Below, piece by piece: positions 27,034-37,180 of a stretch of DNA of 64,000 nt. The position numbers were made by a program, and so were the translations under genes. The notes under the pieces are model-generated. The model was not told the origin of the DNA, did not search any database, and saw only the letters and a program-made list of their open reading frames with translations. The stretch's first letter is position 1. The number at the start of each line of letters is the position of its first letter. Origin of the DNA: Linepithema humile (lineage: Eukaryota; Arthropoda; Insecta; Hymenoptera; Formicidae); assembly GCF_040581485.1 (NCBI RefSeq), contig NC_090133.1, positions 18,972,001 through 19,036,000 of the forward strand, given 5' to 3'.

Positions 27034-28279
27034 CAATTGATATTGTTATTACAATAATATATAGCACAAAAATTGCATTGGCATTTATATAATCTATTTT
27101 TTTATTTTTATGATAAACGAAAAATCTTGAATGATTGAACGAAAATTTTATAATAATTGACACATTTTGGTCTCGTGATTATCAACGCTCAATGAGCAAC
27201 GAATCTTTCATGTAATTAACATGAAAATATGACGAATGCACAGCGTGTGTTCGTATTATAAATATCTGTCTTGTGGGAAAATTGTATAAAACCGATTGGA
27301 AACTTTAAATAACTAAAATTCAAATTAAAAAAATTTTTTAATTTGAAATTTTTATCTAAATTGGACCTTATTATCTCTTGCGATTTATTTCTGAAAAAGA
27401 AACGCAAATGATTGGATGTTGAAGTAGCAGAAGCTCCAAACTTTTGGACGCGAAATCACGTCCAAGTGAAATTTACCAAATTTTTAGGCAACCAACATTG
27501 AACTACTTTTACTAATTGTAAAATTAATCGTTGCGAAATCATGCGTTTCGCAATTACAACACGAATTACAATATGATCGCAATATTACGCGAATATGAAA
27601 TGAACACAAAATTTACTGTGAGTAATAAATCCTGTCTAATCATCTATCAGTAGATTACACCATTCCACTCTAACCGTAGCAACAACTCGGACTAATAAAT
27701 TCTAGGAAAAAGAGAGAGGAAAAGATGGCGAAAAGTCTTACGGAAAAATCTCAATATTTTCGTAAAACTTTTTCTGAAAATCAACTTTGTCCTAAACGGC
27801 CCTCATCCCACCGCATTTCATGTGCCATAAGAACAAAGCAATCGTGTTTTCCTCTGGTTTCAAAATGCTATTTTTTATACAATTGTATGAAGAAATTGGC
27901 AAAAAATATGGGTTTGATAAATCTGCAGATTAGATACAAAAAATTAAAATACAAATTAATAGATTAAAATTTAAAAACTTTCTAAAAAATGTAAATGGTA
28001 TAAAGATAAAACGTATAAAAAGCGAGCAGCTCACTTTATCAATTTCGTAGTATTATGCATACAACGATATTTTTCCTTTCTTTTTCCTATATTTTCGAAT
28101 CTAACTACACAGAATCTGTTCACTCTGATCAAGTTCCTCGCATGGATAATAAATTTAATCAATAGTATCGCAGTAATGTATTTCATCTGAGCATTTCACA
28201 TATGTGCGCTCTGGTCGCATAGCTCGGCAAGTTTTTTGATAGAAACAGATAATTGATGCAAGGAATGATCTTCTGACAG

Positions 28280-28410
28280 GTATCTCTGTCAGACCTCTTT
28301 CGAGCGTTTGGAAACCGCCGGAGCCTATTATACTTCAGGTCGATCATCCTTTCCTGGCGATCGTTAAACACCGCAACGTTGCGTTGTTCCTAGTGAAGAT
28401 CCTGTGGTAG
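28280..28410 (+). CDS. Serpin alternative C-terminal cassette 1
   Basis: Acceptor ctgacag, phase 1, 43 residues. Predicted P7-P1 is GISVRPL with P1' Ser, so P1 Leu. The conserved end reads LQVDHPFLAIVKHRNVALFL then VKILW and a stop; it lacks the usual LFxGxV glycine and ends unusually. This is the first intact cassette of the array. Confidence 0.85.
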
Positions 28411-29015
28411 TGCATATTTATACTTTTTGCTGAAAAAAAGTAACGATACTCTTATATGTATTATCGCCGTTATTTGACGATCTTTTTTAATTATTTATGT
28501 ACTTTTATAACTCGCATACTCGGCGGCTCTCTTCTCAGAAAAAGATTCTGATATGTGATTACTAAAAGAGAGAGAGAGAGAGAGGGAGCTATAATGAATA
28601 AAATATATACATTTCGTATAAAATGTTATTGTGATGCTATATCATGATAAGTAAAACTAGGTGATATTATATAATTTTTTAAATTTTTAGTTATTTAAAT
28701 TATAATGGATTGTGCATTGGCTTTGAATTAAGGATCGAGAAGATGCAATTTTTACCACACATTAAAGTATGATTGATATTAAGAAAATACTTTTTGTTTA
28801 ATTATATTATGTATATTTAATGAGTTTTTCTGCTACACATGGATGACCATTTTTAACGAACTTCACAAATAGAAAATAGAAAATTTATATTTTAATTGTC
28901 CAGTTTTATATTTACTTTTGCTTTTCTATTTTATATATATATATAACTTTATTCAGTTTTTAATTAATTTTTTATTTCTACTGATTTTTTTAGTTTTATT
29001 TGTTAAATTTTTTAG

Positions 29016-29140
29016 CGCGACGTGTCCATCTGAGAATTCGAAGTGCATTTAAATTGGTTCAAAAGGTATTAATTTTTTTAGTAACACAAAATTTGATATT
29101 TGTTTTCTGTTATAGTTGCAATATAATTAATCTGAAATAG
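29016..29140 (+). pseudogene. Possible divergent or decayed serpin cassette
   Basis: After ttttttag the phase-1 frame stays open for 41 residues. IRSAFKLVQKVLIFLV lines up loosely with VDHPFLAIVKH..ALFLV of cassette 1, but the RPF motif and the terminal glycine are missing. Predicted P1 is Arg. It may be a relic or chance. Confidence 0.3.
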
Positions 29141-29367
29141 CATGACAAAAATATTAATATTGATAATGTTTTATATGGAGAAGGGGATACGCACAATATT
29201 AATTTTTTATAAATATGATTATAAATTTCTTCGAAAATGACGGATTAAAGCTGCAAGCAAACGTGTTGTCTCGAACCTATCTAAAGGTACTTCGACGCTT
29301 TCTGGTCGCTTCTTCGAACTTTTGTCGTAAAAAATTTACATAATGGACTTTGACGTTTTTCTGGTAG

Positions 29368-29495
29368 GCATCAGCAGCCGAAGATTTCTACCTGATTTCG
29401 TGAACTTCGAAGTGAACAGGCCATTTTCATTCGCAGTGCAAGTTTCGAACAATCTTGAACTGTTCGGAGGCCACGTGCATGATCCGAGAAGTTAA
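29368..29495 (+). CDS. Serpin alternative C-terminal cassette 2
   Basis: Acceptor ctggtag, phase 1, 42 residues. P7-P1 is GISSRRF with P1' Leu; P1 Phe, or Arg if the loop is one residue shorter. The conserved end is NFEVNRPFSFAVQ...LELFGGHVHDPRS. Confidence 0.9.
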
Positions 29496-29836
29496 CGAGA
29501 CCTATCGCATATGTGAATACATCAAAATACAATGCGGTAGCAGCTAAGCAATCTGTAAGACATGCCTATTAATCTGCTTACCCCCTTTTTTCTCTTTCTT
29601 TTCTTCGCTCAATCATGATCATTTACTTTCGATCGCTACGTAGTGTAATTCTTCCACATCTCGCAAGCAATTGATTATTTCTCAAACTCTCATGGTGATA
29701 GGTGGTCACTTTATTGAGATACTTATTCATCCAATGACAGAATTCTTACGAGCATAAAAATTCGACGGAAACGTTGAAACGTTCTTAAAAAAATATATTT
29801 TCGCAGTGGAGCTGATCAAGTTTCGTAGTGGAGCAT

Positions 29837-29854
29837 GCAAAGCGTACATTCGTG
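29837..29854 (+). promoter_or_regulatory. Candidate selector block for cassette 3
   Basis: GCAAAGCGTACATTCGTG lies 79 nt before the cassette-3 acceptor. It pairs with 26756-26773 by 13 Watson-Crick, three G-U and two mismatched positions. Related blocks precede the next six cassettes. Confidence 0.4.
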
Positions 29855-29932
29855 ACGTACATTGTCGAGAAAGGAACGATTTCCTCGAGTATCATTGATA
29901 ATAACGTCTGATTGTTGATATTTTGTTCGCAG

Positions 29933-30084
29933 CTCTTTTATCCTTGCTACTTAGTGGACATCGGGCTCCAACATCGCTAGAGTTCAAAATAGACCGACCG
30001 TTTTATTATTACATTCGTTATAAAGAAGAGACATCGTTCGTATCTTTGTTCGAGGGTCACGTGATCGCGCCAAGAGTGCAGTAG
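29933..30084 (+). CDS. Serpin alternative C-terminal cassette 3
   Basis: Acceptor gttcgcag, phase 1, 50 residues. P7-P1 is ALLSLLL with P1' Ser, P1 Leu, suggesting a chymotrypsin- or elastase-type target. The conserved end is EFKIDRPFYYYIRYKEE...SLFEGHV. Confidence 0.93.
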
Positions 30085-30310
30085 ATATTACATAAACAGT
30101 TTTTAATCTATTTAAAAATTTAATGTTTAACGCACAAATTCATAAAAAGTTCTTGTTTCTATCATTCTCGTGTGATCTCATCAATATAAATTTTTTACAT
30201 TTAATATAATCTTGATATCTATAACATTTCTCATTCTATTTTCTAACAACATGCATCTATTCATTGGCGATTAACATACACGTGTATTTAAGTTTTGAAT
30301 CATTAGTTAT

Positions 30311-30829
30311 ACAGGATGCTCGATTCAATCTGTCCACGCTAATATCTCGGAAACATATAGAATTATACAAAAAATAAAAGCCTCTTTAATTAAATTACTT
30401 AAAGATGATTTTCTGTGTGATAATATCATACCCTCCTCCAAGTTTGAGGGCGGAAGCGAGATCACTTTTCTCAAATGGAAACTCTCGACAAAAAGAACAC
30501 CAATCGATAGGTTTCGAAAAGACGAATCCAATGACCTATGATTTTATGGATTTGTCTTGAATATTACAACAATTAATTTTTTGTTTGCTCAATCCGCGCC
30601 AATATCTGTGTCTGCGTATTTATTCGCGTTTGTGTGCTTTGGCGGTTTTTATTTAAAAAATGTAATCTCCCCTTTTCTCCTCAAAATCTAGTGAGGGAGA
30701 GTATGATATCATCATGCAGAAAATTGTCTTCAAGTAATTCCATTGAAGGGGTTTTTTTTTTTTTTATTTTTGGTCTAAGTCTACACGTTTCCGAGTGTAT
30801 CATGGACAGATTGAATGGAGCATCCTGTA
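30311..30829. mobile_element. MITE-like element with long terminal inverted repeats
   Basis: The ends ACAGGATGCTCGATTCAATC (left) and its near-complement ending GCATCCTGT (right) are inverted. Imperfect complementarity extends about 130 nt inward on each side. The element is about 520 bp and encodes no transposase. Flanking bases (TTAT / ATAT) are compatible with a TA target duplication but do not prove one. It sits in the intron between cassettes 3 and 4. Confidence 0.75.
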
Positions 30830-30909
30830 TATCTAGCTAATTACAAAATTATATATTATACAGTAGAATAATTTGTGAGAGATCAAGACATATTAAATGC
30901 GAAGCGGCA

Positions 30910-30927
30910 ACAAAGCATACATTCGTG
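30910..30927 (+). promoter_or_regulatory. Candidate selector block for cassette 4
   Basis: ACAAAGCATACATTCGTG lies 54 nt before the cassette-4 acceptor; it is the best match to the other blocks and pairs with 26756-26773 with two mismatches. Confidence 0.45.
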
Positions 30928-30980
30928 AAAGAACGATCAAACGAATGGATAATAAGCGATCTCATGTATTTTGTTCACAG

Positions 30981-31129
30981 TTGTCGAAATTGCTGTTGAA
31001 TCACTGATAGAAATCGCAGAACCATTAATCTTTGACGCAAATCGACCGTTTTATTTTCATATTCGTTATAACGAGGGAACTTCATTCGTATCTTTGTTTG
31101 AGGGTCGTATGAATATACCAGAATTATAA
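30981..31129 (+). CDS. Serpin alternative C-terminal cassette 4
   Basis: Acceptor gttcacag, phase 1, 49 residues. P7-P1 is VVEIAVE with P1' Ser; a Glu P1 is unusual for a serine-protease inhibitor. The conserved end is FDANRPFYFHIRYN...SLFEGRM. Confidence 0.92.
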
Positions 31130-31490
31130 TAGATGGCATTGTCGATCTGATAATTTAGGGGCCGCATTATAGCGTTTGTGAACAAATTTATAAAAAGTCT
31201 GCAACATTGACAAGATATACAATTTTGTCACAACTCTTATATTAGCTGGACGTTTTTCTTGCGATTTAAAACTTTCCAAATTTTCCGAGATTTGCTGTAA
31301 GAAATCATACAGATTGTAATATCCGTGTAATTGCAATATGTGTAGCGCTTCTTATTTATTTATAAAATGCATACACGTGTTATGTATTTTATACTCCAAA
31401 TTATCTTCACTTTTATAATTAATGTCAATCATTTGACAGAATAATTGATAAAATATTAAAATTATGCAGTCCTTTCGAAGCTGCAAATTT

Positions 31491-31508
31491 GGCAAAGCAT
31501 ATCTTTGC
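31491..31508 (+). promoter_or_regulatory. Candidate selector block for cassette 5
   Basis: GGCAAAGCATATCTTTGC lies 83 nt before the acceptor; a diverged copy of the shared upstream block. Confidence 0.3.
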
Positions 31509-31590
31509 GGCATGAATAAAAGAAGCTCCGAATAATCAAGCGAATATACAACAAAATATATTATGAGCAATCTTTTATTCTTGTTCACAG

Positions 31591-31733
31591 GTGAATTTGT
31601 GTTCCTAATAGGATACTTAGAAAACTGGGAAGAATTATTTAATATAAATAAACCGTTTTATTATTATATTCGTTACGACAAATCGTTTTTATCCTTGCTT
31701 GAGGGTTGCGTGATTGTACCAGAATTTAACTAG
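31591..31733 (+). CDS. Serpin alternative C-terminal cassette 5
   Basis: Acceptor gttcacag, phase 1, 47 residues. P7-P1 is GEFVFLI with P1' Gly. The motif is FNINKPFYYYIRYDKS...SLLEGCV, so the usual RPF reads KPF and LF reads LL, suggesting weaker constraint. Confidence 0.9.
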
Positions 31734-32023
31734 ATATCATCGTCGATCTAAAAATTTATAAAGTCTATTGACAAATTATATTATTTTATCATAATTTTTA
31801 GCTGGGCGTTTTTAACACTTATTTTATCTAAAATTTTTCTTTAAATTTGCTACAGGAAATCATAGGGATTGTAATATCTGTGATAATTGTAGCACTTCTT
31901 ATTTGTTTTTCAAACACTATTTTATATTCTAAATCATTATTTATCTTCAAAATTGAGTCAATTTTTTGACAGAATAATTGAACAATAAGTTAAAGTTATG
32001 TAATTATTTTGAAACAGCAAATT

Positions 32024-32040
32024 CGACAAAACTTCGTGGC
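32024..32040 (+). promoter_or_regulatory. Candidate selector block for cassette 6
   Basis: CGACAAAACTTCGTGGC lies 79 nt before the acceptor; it is related to the other blocks with an internal deletion. Confidence 0.3.
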
Positions 32041-32118
32041 ATGGATGAAAGCAGTTTTGAATAATAAAACGACTATGTAAGAAGCAATTTCTTATATAAC
32101 GAAATATTTTGTTTACAG

Positions 32119-32267
32119 TTGTAATTGCAGTTAAAAAATCAGGACAAAGCTGGAAGGAACCCTTAGTATTCGACATAAATCGATCATTCTATTATTATAT
32201 TCGTTATAACAACAACAAATCGTTCATATCTTTGTTTGAGGGTCGTGTGAGTGAGTCAGAATTGTAA
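32119..32267 (+). CDS. Serpin alternative C-terminal cassette 6
   Basis: Acceptor gtttacag, phase 1, 49 residues. P7-P1 is VVIAVKK with P1' Ser, P1 Lys, trypsin-like. The conserved end is FDINRSFYYYIRYNNN...SLFEGRV. Confidence 0.92.
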
Positions 32268-32349
32268 GATAACACCGATGATGTAAAAATTTATAAAAAG
32301 TTTATAATATATAAAAAGAAGTCTATATTATTTCGAAGCAGCAAGTTCG

Positions 32350-32368
32350 ACAAAGCATACTTTTGTAG
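32350..32368 (+). promoter_or_regulatory. Candidate selector block for cassette 7
   Basis: ACAAAGCATACTTTTGTAG lies 72 nt before the acceptor; a copy of the shared block. Confidence 0.35.
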
Positions 32369-32439
32369 CACGGATAAAAGCAACTCCTCCGAGTAATGAT
32401 CTAATATATAACGAGCAATCTCTTATATTCTGTTCACAG

Positions 32440-32579
32440 TTGTGATTGCAGTTGACAGAATCTGGCTAAAACCCGTAGTATTCGACGCAAACCTACCGTT
32501 CTACTATCATATTCGTTACAATAACAGTAAATCATTCATATCTTTGTTTGAAGGTCGCATAAACTTGACAGACGTGTAA
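32440..32579 (+). CDS. Serpin alternative C-terminal cassette 7
   Basis: Acceptor gttcacag, phase 1, 46 residues. P7-P1 is VVIAVDR with P1' Ile, P1 Arg. The motif is FDANLPFYYHIRYNNS...SLFEGRI (Leu replaces the usual Arg of RPF). Its first five residues match cassette 6, indicating a recent duplication with P2-P1 changed. Confidence 0.92.
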
Positions 32580-32973
32580 TAGATATTCTCTCATGAAGCA
32601 TGGTTTCAAAATTTTGTGATTGCATTATAATAATTATGTGAGGAAATCCATGAAAAGCTTTCAGCAAAAGCTATTTATTTTTATCATGATTCTCGTTTCA
32701 GCTGAACATATCTTTAACATTTGCTTAATCTGATCGTGATAACATGATTTTAGGATTGCAATTTGGCAATTTTTCATGTAAAAAAGCCATAATTTGTGTA
32801 ATCTTTTGTGATGCTTTTTATTTGTTTGTCAAATATCATGCATTATTTCTCGAATAATATGCATGTTTATGTATCTATGTTATGAACCAACTTTTATACA
32901 GCCAGATGTGTGACAACATTCGGCACAATAATTAATGAGAGATTGAAATGTTCAATTCGAAGCAGCTAGTTCG

Positions 32974-32993
32974 ACAGAGTATACATCGTTCGT
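32974..32993 (+). promoter_or_regulatory. Candidate selector block for cassette 8
   Basis: ACAGAGTATACATCGTTCGT lies 67 nt before the acceptor; a copy of the shared block with a short insertion. Confidence 0.35.
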
Positions 32994-33059
32994 AACGTCA
33001 GCGAAACAGTCTTGATCATTCGAACACATAACGAACGACTTTTTATGTTCTGTTTTCAG

Positions 33060-33196
33060 TAGGAGTTATTGCGGTTGCCAGTATATCAATCAGCTATTCG
33101 TTCGACGTAGATCGCCCGTTTTATTATCAAATCCGTCACCAGCCGTCGAATGTATCTTTGTTTGAGGGCCACGTTAATGCGCCAGAAGTGTATTAA
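33060..33196 (+). CDS. Serpin alternative C-terminal cassette 8
   Basis: Acceptor gttttcag, phase 1, 45 residues. P7-P1 is VGVIAVA with P1' Ser, P1 Ala, elastase-like. The conserved end is FDVDRPFYYQIRHQPS...SLFEGHV. Confidence 0.93.
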
Positions 33197-33498
33197 ATCG
33201 TTTAATATGAAAATATCCTCAGAGAGTACGTCGTATATAAATCTTAAATGTAAGTTTACTACAAATGAATCCACGAGATTGAGAGACAGGTTAATGTTTG
33301 TTCTCGAACAGGGGTGATTATTTGATTGATATGAAATTAAAAATTTCAATAGTATTGTAATAGCGTGCAATTTTTAATTTCTTCAACATATAACTTTCCA
33401 CTTACTTAACATCTACTGTACTTCAAGTTTCACAGCAATTGGCATTGGCATAAAATTGGGTGTGTAAAAATTCGCATGATCAATTGAAAACGGCGCGA

Positions 33499-33516
33499 AC
33501 AAAGTGTACATTTGTG
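33499..33516 (+). promoter_or_regulatory. Candidate selector block for cassette 9
   Basis: ACAAAGTGTACATTTGTG lies 70 nt before the acceptor and pairs with 26756-26773 with one mismatch and three G-U pairs. Confidence 0.45.
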
Positions 33517-33585
33517 CTACGCGCAAGCTAAAGGATTCCATCGACAAACAAATATATCAGCTAATGATTTGTATTGTATTTGCAG

Positions 33586-33719
33586 TCTTGCAAGCTGTGG
33601 TTGTTAGTTTGCAGATAAGACCAGATCCAGTGTTTGACATAAACCGATCATTCTATTATCAGATCAAACACAATTCGCAAAATGTGGCTTTATTCGACGG
33701 CCACGTACGAGTAATCTAA
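33586..33719 (+). CDS. Serpin alternative C-terminal cassette 9
   Basis: Acceptor atttgcag, phase 1, 44 residues. P7-P1 is VLQAVVV with P1' Ser, P1 Val, elastase-like. The conserved end is FDINRSFYYQIKHN...ALFDGHV. Confidence 0.92.
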
Positions 33720-34284
33720 GCACTGCATTAAGCAGAGGCTCGATACTGTTTGTGTGTAAAACATATAAAACGCACGAACCAGATTTCATCTTTATACTCG
33801 CACATATATACACATACATATATAAGATATACATGTTTATATATAAGACTGCGCATCAATATAATATTTTTAATTTAGTTATTATTATTTGATAGTGGTT
33901 TTGTAATAGTAGCCAATGTTTTTCGCAATAAACACGACTTATTGTCTGCAATATGAAATCTTCGACGTAACGATGGCATTTCATCACATAGCAAACAGTG
34001 AACAGTGAAGCATAAATAGTCAACGTTGCATTTCATTCGTTTGTAGTCGTACATTAGAATGTTCATGCTATTTTACTAGCTGACTGACTTTTAATTAATT
34101 TCTTCTTTGATGATTGGTTGATCGATAGATCGACAGAACATATTTTTATATTTTCATGATTCAGGCCTGTTATTTTTGACAGAGTTTAATAATACGACAT
34201 CGCAGTCTGGATCTGCGATTTTTTCTTTTTCTGTCTTCTCTCTATCTCCTTTTTTTTATTTTTTTCTTCTTTACATTCTTTCAG

Positions 34285-34427
34285 AAATGAGGATTATGGC
34301 AAGAATAATGAATGACAATGAGATAGTTTGCAATCAACCATTTGTCACTATTATATCGTATAAAAATACTAATCTATTCTTAACTGTCGTAAGAGATCCG
34401 CTTATTAATTTGACAGACCAAATTTAG
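34285..34427 (+). CDS. Serpin alternative C-terminal cassette 10
   Basis: Acceptor ctttcag, phase 1, 47 residues. P7-P1 is EMRIMAR with P1' Ile, P1 Arg, trypsin-like. The motif is divergent (IVCNQPFVTIISYKN...LFLTVVRDP); the usual LFxG glycine is absent, so folding or function may be altered. Confidence 0.8.
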
Positions 34428-34853
34428 ATAAGTATGGTATGTATGTGTTTATTGAGAAATAATTAGAAATTATCATTAGATAATTATCACGAAGAGTGAT
34501 AATAAACTGTTATCGCCCCTTCAGTTATCGAAATTTGTGACGGATTTGATTAATAAGCACGTTACGGCAAAATTATCTTTATAGCTCTGTCGGATTAGAA
34601 AAAATGCCTTAGGAAAAATTTAATGAATAAATATACAAATAAATTTAAAAAAAAGCAAATACAATAAATAAATAGGGGTAATACTTAAATAGGGGTACGT
34701 TGAAGGATAGACAACATTCTAGCGAGCTTTACAGCAAATAAATGTTGTGATTAAAATATGTAATCAATTTTCAAATATAAACAAAACTAATTACAAATAT
34801 ATGTAATTAATATCAAGGCGTTTGATTAATATTCAGTATCTACTTTTTTTTAG

Positions 34854-35035
34854 CACCCTATTTAATGTTGAAGATGATGCCGCGAAGGTTTACTTTCAGG
34901 ATCAACAAACCTTTCTACTTTACTATTAAGTACCGTAGCCTTTCAATCATCAACGGACGTGTCTCATACATAAAATCAAAGAGAAAATTAAAGAGAAAAT
35001 CTAGTTTTCTTCCCTACATATTATATTTCTATTAG
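34854..35035 (+). CDS. Serpin alternative C-terminal cassette 11, with basic tail
   Basis: Acceptor ttttttag, phase 1, 60 residues, the longest cassette. P7-P1 is APYLMLK with P1' Met, P1 Lys. The motif is FRINKPFYFTIKYRS..IINGRV, followed by an atypical Lys/Arg-rich extension (KSKRKLKRKSS...) before the stop. The extension may be read-through after loss of an earlier stop. Confidence 0.8.
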
Positions 35036-35270
35036 TGACAAGTGACATCATCAGCGAATGAATTATATATTATGCAATATATTTTTTAGCTTAAAATTAA
35101 TTTGTTTGCCAGAGATGCATTGAAAACAACAAACATTAATTTGTTATTTTTTAAATTAATTAATGACTACAATAATTTGGAATTTAATTGAATTTGTTAA
35201 TGCTTTTATATATTTAAATATATTTATTAATGAAAAATTAATTCGACTTATGTTTCTAATGAATTTTCAG

Positions 35271-35370
35271 TGTCAAAAATTGATTTTGTATTAATAATGT
35301 TACATTTATATAATTTCAATAATGTGATTTCGTCTATTAACAGCATGGTGGTGATAACTACATTTGACTT
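35271..35370 (+). pseudogene. Possible decayed serpin cassette
   Basis: After attttcag the phase-1 frame reads VSKIDFV then leucine-rich sequence. DNA around 35315-35345 resembles the FNVDRPFVYSI segment of other cassettes with the RP codons deleted and the frame broken. The right end is approximate. A long unrelated frame continues downstream. Confidence 0.3.
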
Positions 35371-35620
35371 ATGTGTTGTCAATGAAATGTGTTGTCAATC
35401 TGGATTGTTAGGGAAATGTTATAATGCACACAATATCCAATTCCTCTACATGACAATACATCCTTACTTCTCGTACTGTTTAATACAATTGGAAAAGCTA
35501 CATGTCAGTTTCAAACATATAGAAAAATATTGTAGGGGTCTAACATATGATTCTATAACAACAAGAAAACTAACGGAAAAAAGGACTGTAAGAACCAAAA
35601 CGAGTGTCGAAGTGTGAAAA

Positions 35621-35695
35621 ATTTATTACAAATCAATACAGAGACCTGTATCTGTCTGTATTTGTATCATTATTTTGTATTGATTTGTAATAAAT
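35621..35695. repeat. Perfect 20-bp inverted repeat
   Basis: ATTTATTACAAATCAATACA (35621-35640) and its exact reverse complement (35676-35695) flank a 35-nt loop. It could be a hairpin or the remnant of a small element. Confidence 0.85.
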
Positions 35696-35981
35696 TGTTC
35701 CCCATGGTTTGATTTTTGTAGCCCTTTTTTTGTTAGTTTTGTCGTAAGTTTCTTCAGTTTTCTGGTCTTCTATAATTGTTGGCTAAGATTCTTTTTCTTA
35801 TAGGAGTAGAACATAATCTTTATCACAATCTTTCAACTCTTTGTTGCTTGACAGTGAGAATTTTACGATGCGATAGAAAGCTGGCATCGATTGTGCTATA
35901 TAATGCTTAATAAAAAAGCTTCGGGCGGGAAAGTATCTCCAAGTCGACACGTTCGTATAATTTGGTCTTGATTTTTTTTAG

Positions 35982-36124
35982 ACGTAATATTCTTACTAGG
36001 ATTACCAGCTCCTCCACGTATGCCTCTAGTTTTCAACGCGGACAGACCGTTCCACTACACCATTAAACACAACGTAGCGCCGGTTTTCGTCGGACTTGTC
36101 GTTAAACCTTCAACGGGTCCTTAA
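35982..36124 (+). CDS. Serpin alternative C-terminal cassette 12
   Basis: Acceptor ttttttag, phase 1, 47 residues. P7-P1 is DVIFLLG with P1' Leu, though Leu or Pro could be the true site if loop length differs. The conserved end is VFNADRPFHYTIKHN...VFVGLVV. Confidence 0.92.
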
Positions 36125-36615
36125 TATTTTTCGAGATACATTATAATATGATATGATTCTTGAAATCGCATAGATTTGAACCAATTGACTGTCACTCTGG
36201 CTAATCAAATATTACGTGCTAACTGTTATAACAAAGTGTTTAATTTTTTTCATATATTAAATGATTGTATTAAGAAAATGTGGGAATAAATAATAATTTT
36301 TTTCTGCTAATTGTACTTAACCATTACTTTTGCTTAGACTATGTTTTAATTTCTTTTTTCAATGTGTTTTTTTCTGTTATATAGATATTGTTCGATTTTC
36401 TGATTTCTAAGATTAATAAAGCATTAATTAAGCATATATAAGATCTCGCATCATAATTTTTTAGTTCAATTATGTATTTGATGTTTTCCATCATGTCATC
36501 CATAGATTATTTAGACGCTTGCTTTTTATAAATGTGCTTTTGCTCTAAGTGATTTTTTATATTTTTTACGATTTTTTTTTTACCTATTACTTATATTTGC
36601 TCTTATTAAATACAG

Positions 36616-36677
36616 TGGACGTACCAGAACTATTACGTGCTTTTGAAACTTTGACGCTAAAATTATTTAATTTTTAA
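36616..36677 (+). pseudogene. Possible truncated serpin cassette
   Basis: After aatacag a phase-1 frame reads VDVPELLRAF and stops after 20 residues, without an RPF motif. It could be a relic of a cassette start, or chance. Confidence 0.2.
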
Positions 36678-37025
36678 TATTGAATACTTGATTAGCGAAG
36701 CAATTTTTACTTATCTTAGCATATGTTTCAATATCTGTATTTGAGAAGAAACTAATGATTTTGAACATCTAATAGATATACAGAATTGGCACGATATATT
36801 TATTTTTTGGGAGAAAAGTATCGGTGATTTTTGCGATAATCGCAAATCTGGTACTATCACGATGTACAGTAATGTACGCTAGGAGTAGGCTAGGCTTTTG
36901 TCTCAGGTAGTTTAGTAGGATGCATGTTGATGTTTTTTGTTGCATCATCGTCACGAGAGCGAATAAGGATCAATTATAGTCATTCTTATCACTTTGGATT
37001 AGCACGATCAATGATCTGTTTCCAG

Positions 37026-37180
37026 GAGTAGAAATCGAACTGCGCTGTCTGATGATAACGCCCACCGTGAATGTTGATCGTCCGTTCCTTTATAGCATTG
37101 TCAGGGTTCTTCGTGAGAAGACTGAAAATGGTGACATCGTGCCGCTATTTGTCGGGACAGTCACTGAACCGAATTATTAG
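37026..37180 (+). CDS. Serpin alternative C-terminal cassette 13
   Basis: Acceptor tttccag, phase 1, 51 residues. P7-P1 is GVEIELR with P1' Cys, P1 Arg, trypsin-like. The conserved end is VNVDRPFLYSIVR...PLFVGTVTEPNY. An AATAAA follows the stop by a few bases. Confidence 0.94.

Larger units (their letters stand above)
26193..28279 (+). other. Intron between the last constitutive serpin exon and the cassette array
   Basis: It contains the candidate docking site (26756-26773) and a 31-nt tandem duplication (26964-27033). No intact cassette is found in it. Confidence 0.6.

Noticed and set aside
26703..27092. 129-codon frame with a stretch VDESAMHSI resembling VDRPFFYSI
   Set aside because: No acceptor in the right phase, no RPF and no LFxG; part of it is a tandem duplication. 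Treated as chance, though it surrounds the candidate docking site.
27736..27900. Frame with FVLNGPHPTAFHV loosely like a serpin cassette end
   Set aside because: The upstream AG is in a purine-rich context, a stop interrupts the motif and similarity is weak.
33436..33470. Short phase-1 frame AIGIGIKLGV after tttcacag
   Set aside because: Only ten codons with no conserved motif; too short to separate from chance.
35270..35617. 115-codon frame treated as a gene
   Set aside because: It starts at a serpin-like acceptor but most of it has no similarity to any family; only its beginning is listed as a possible decayed cassette.
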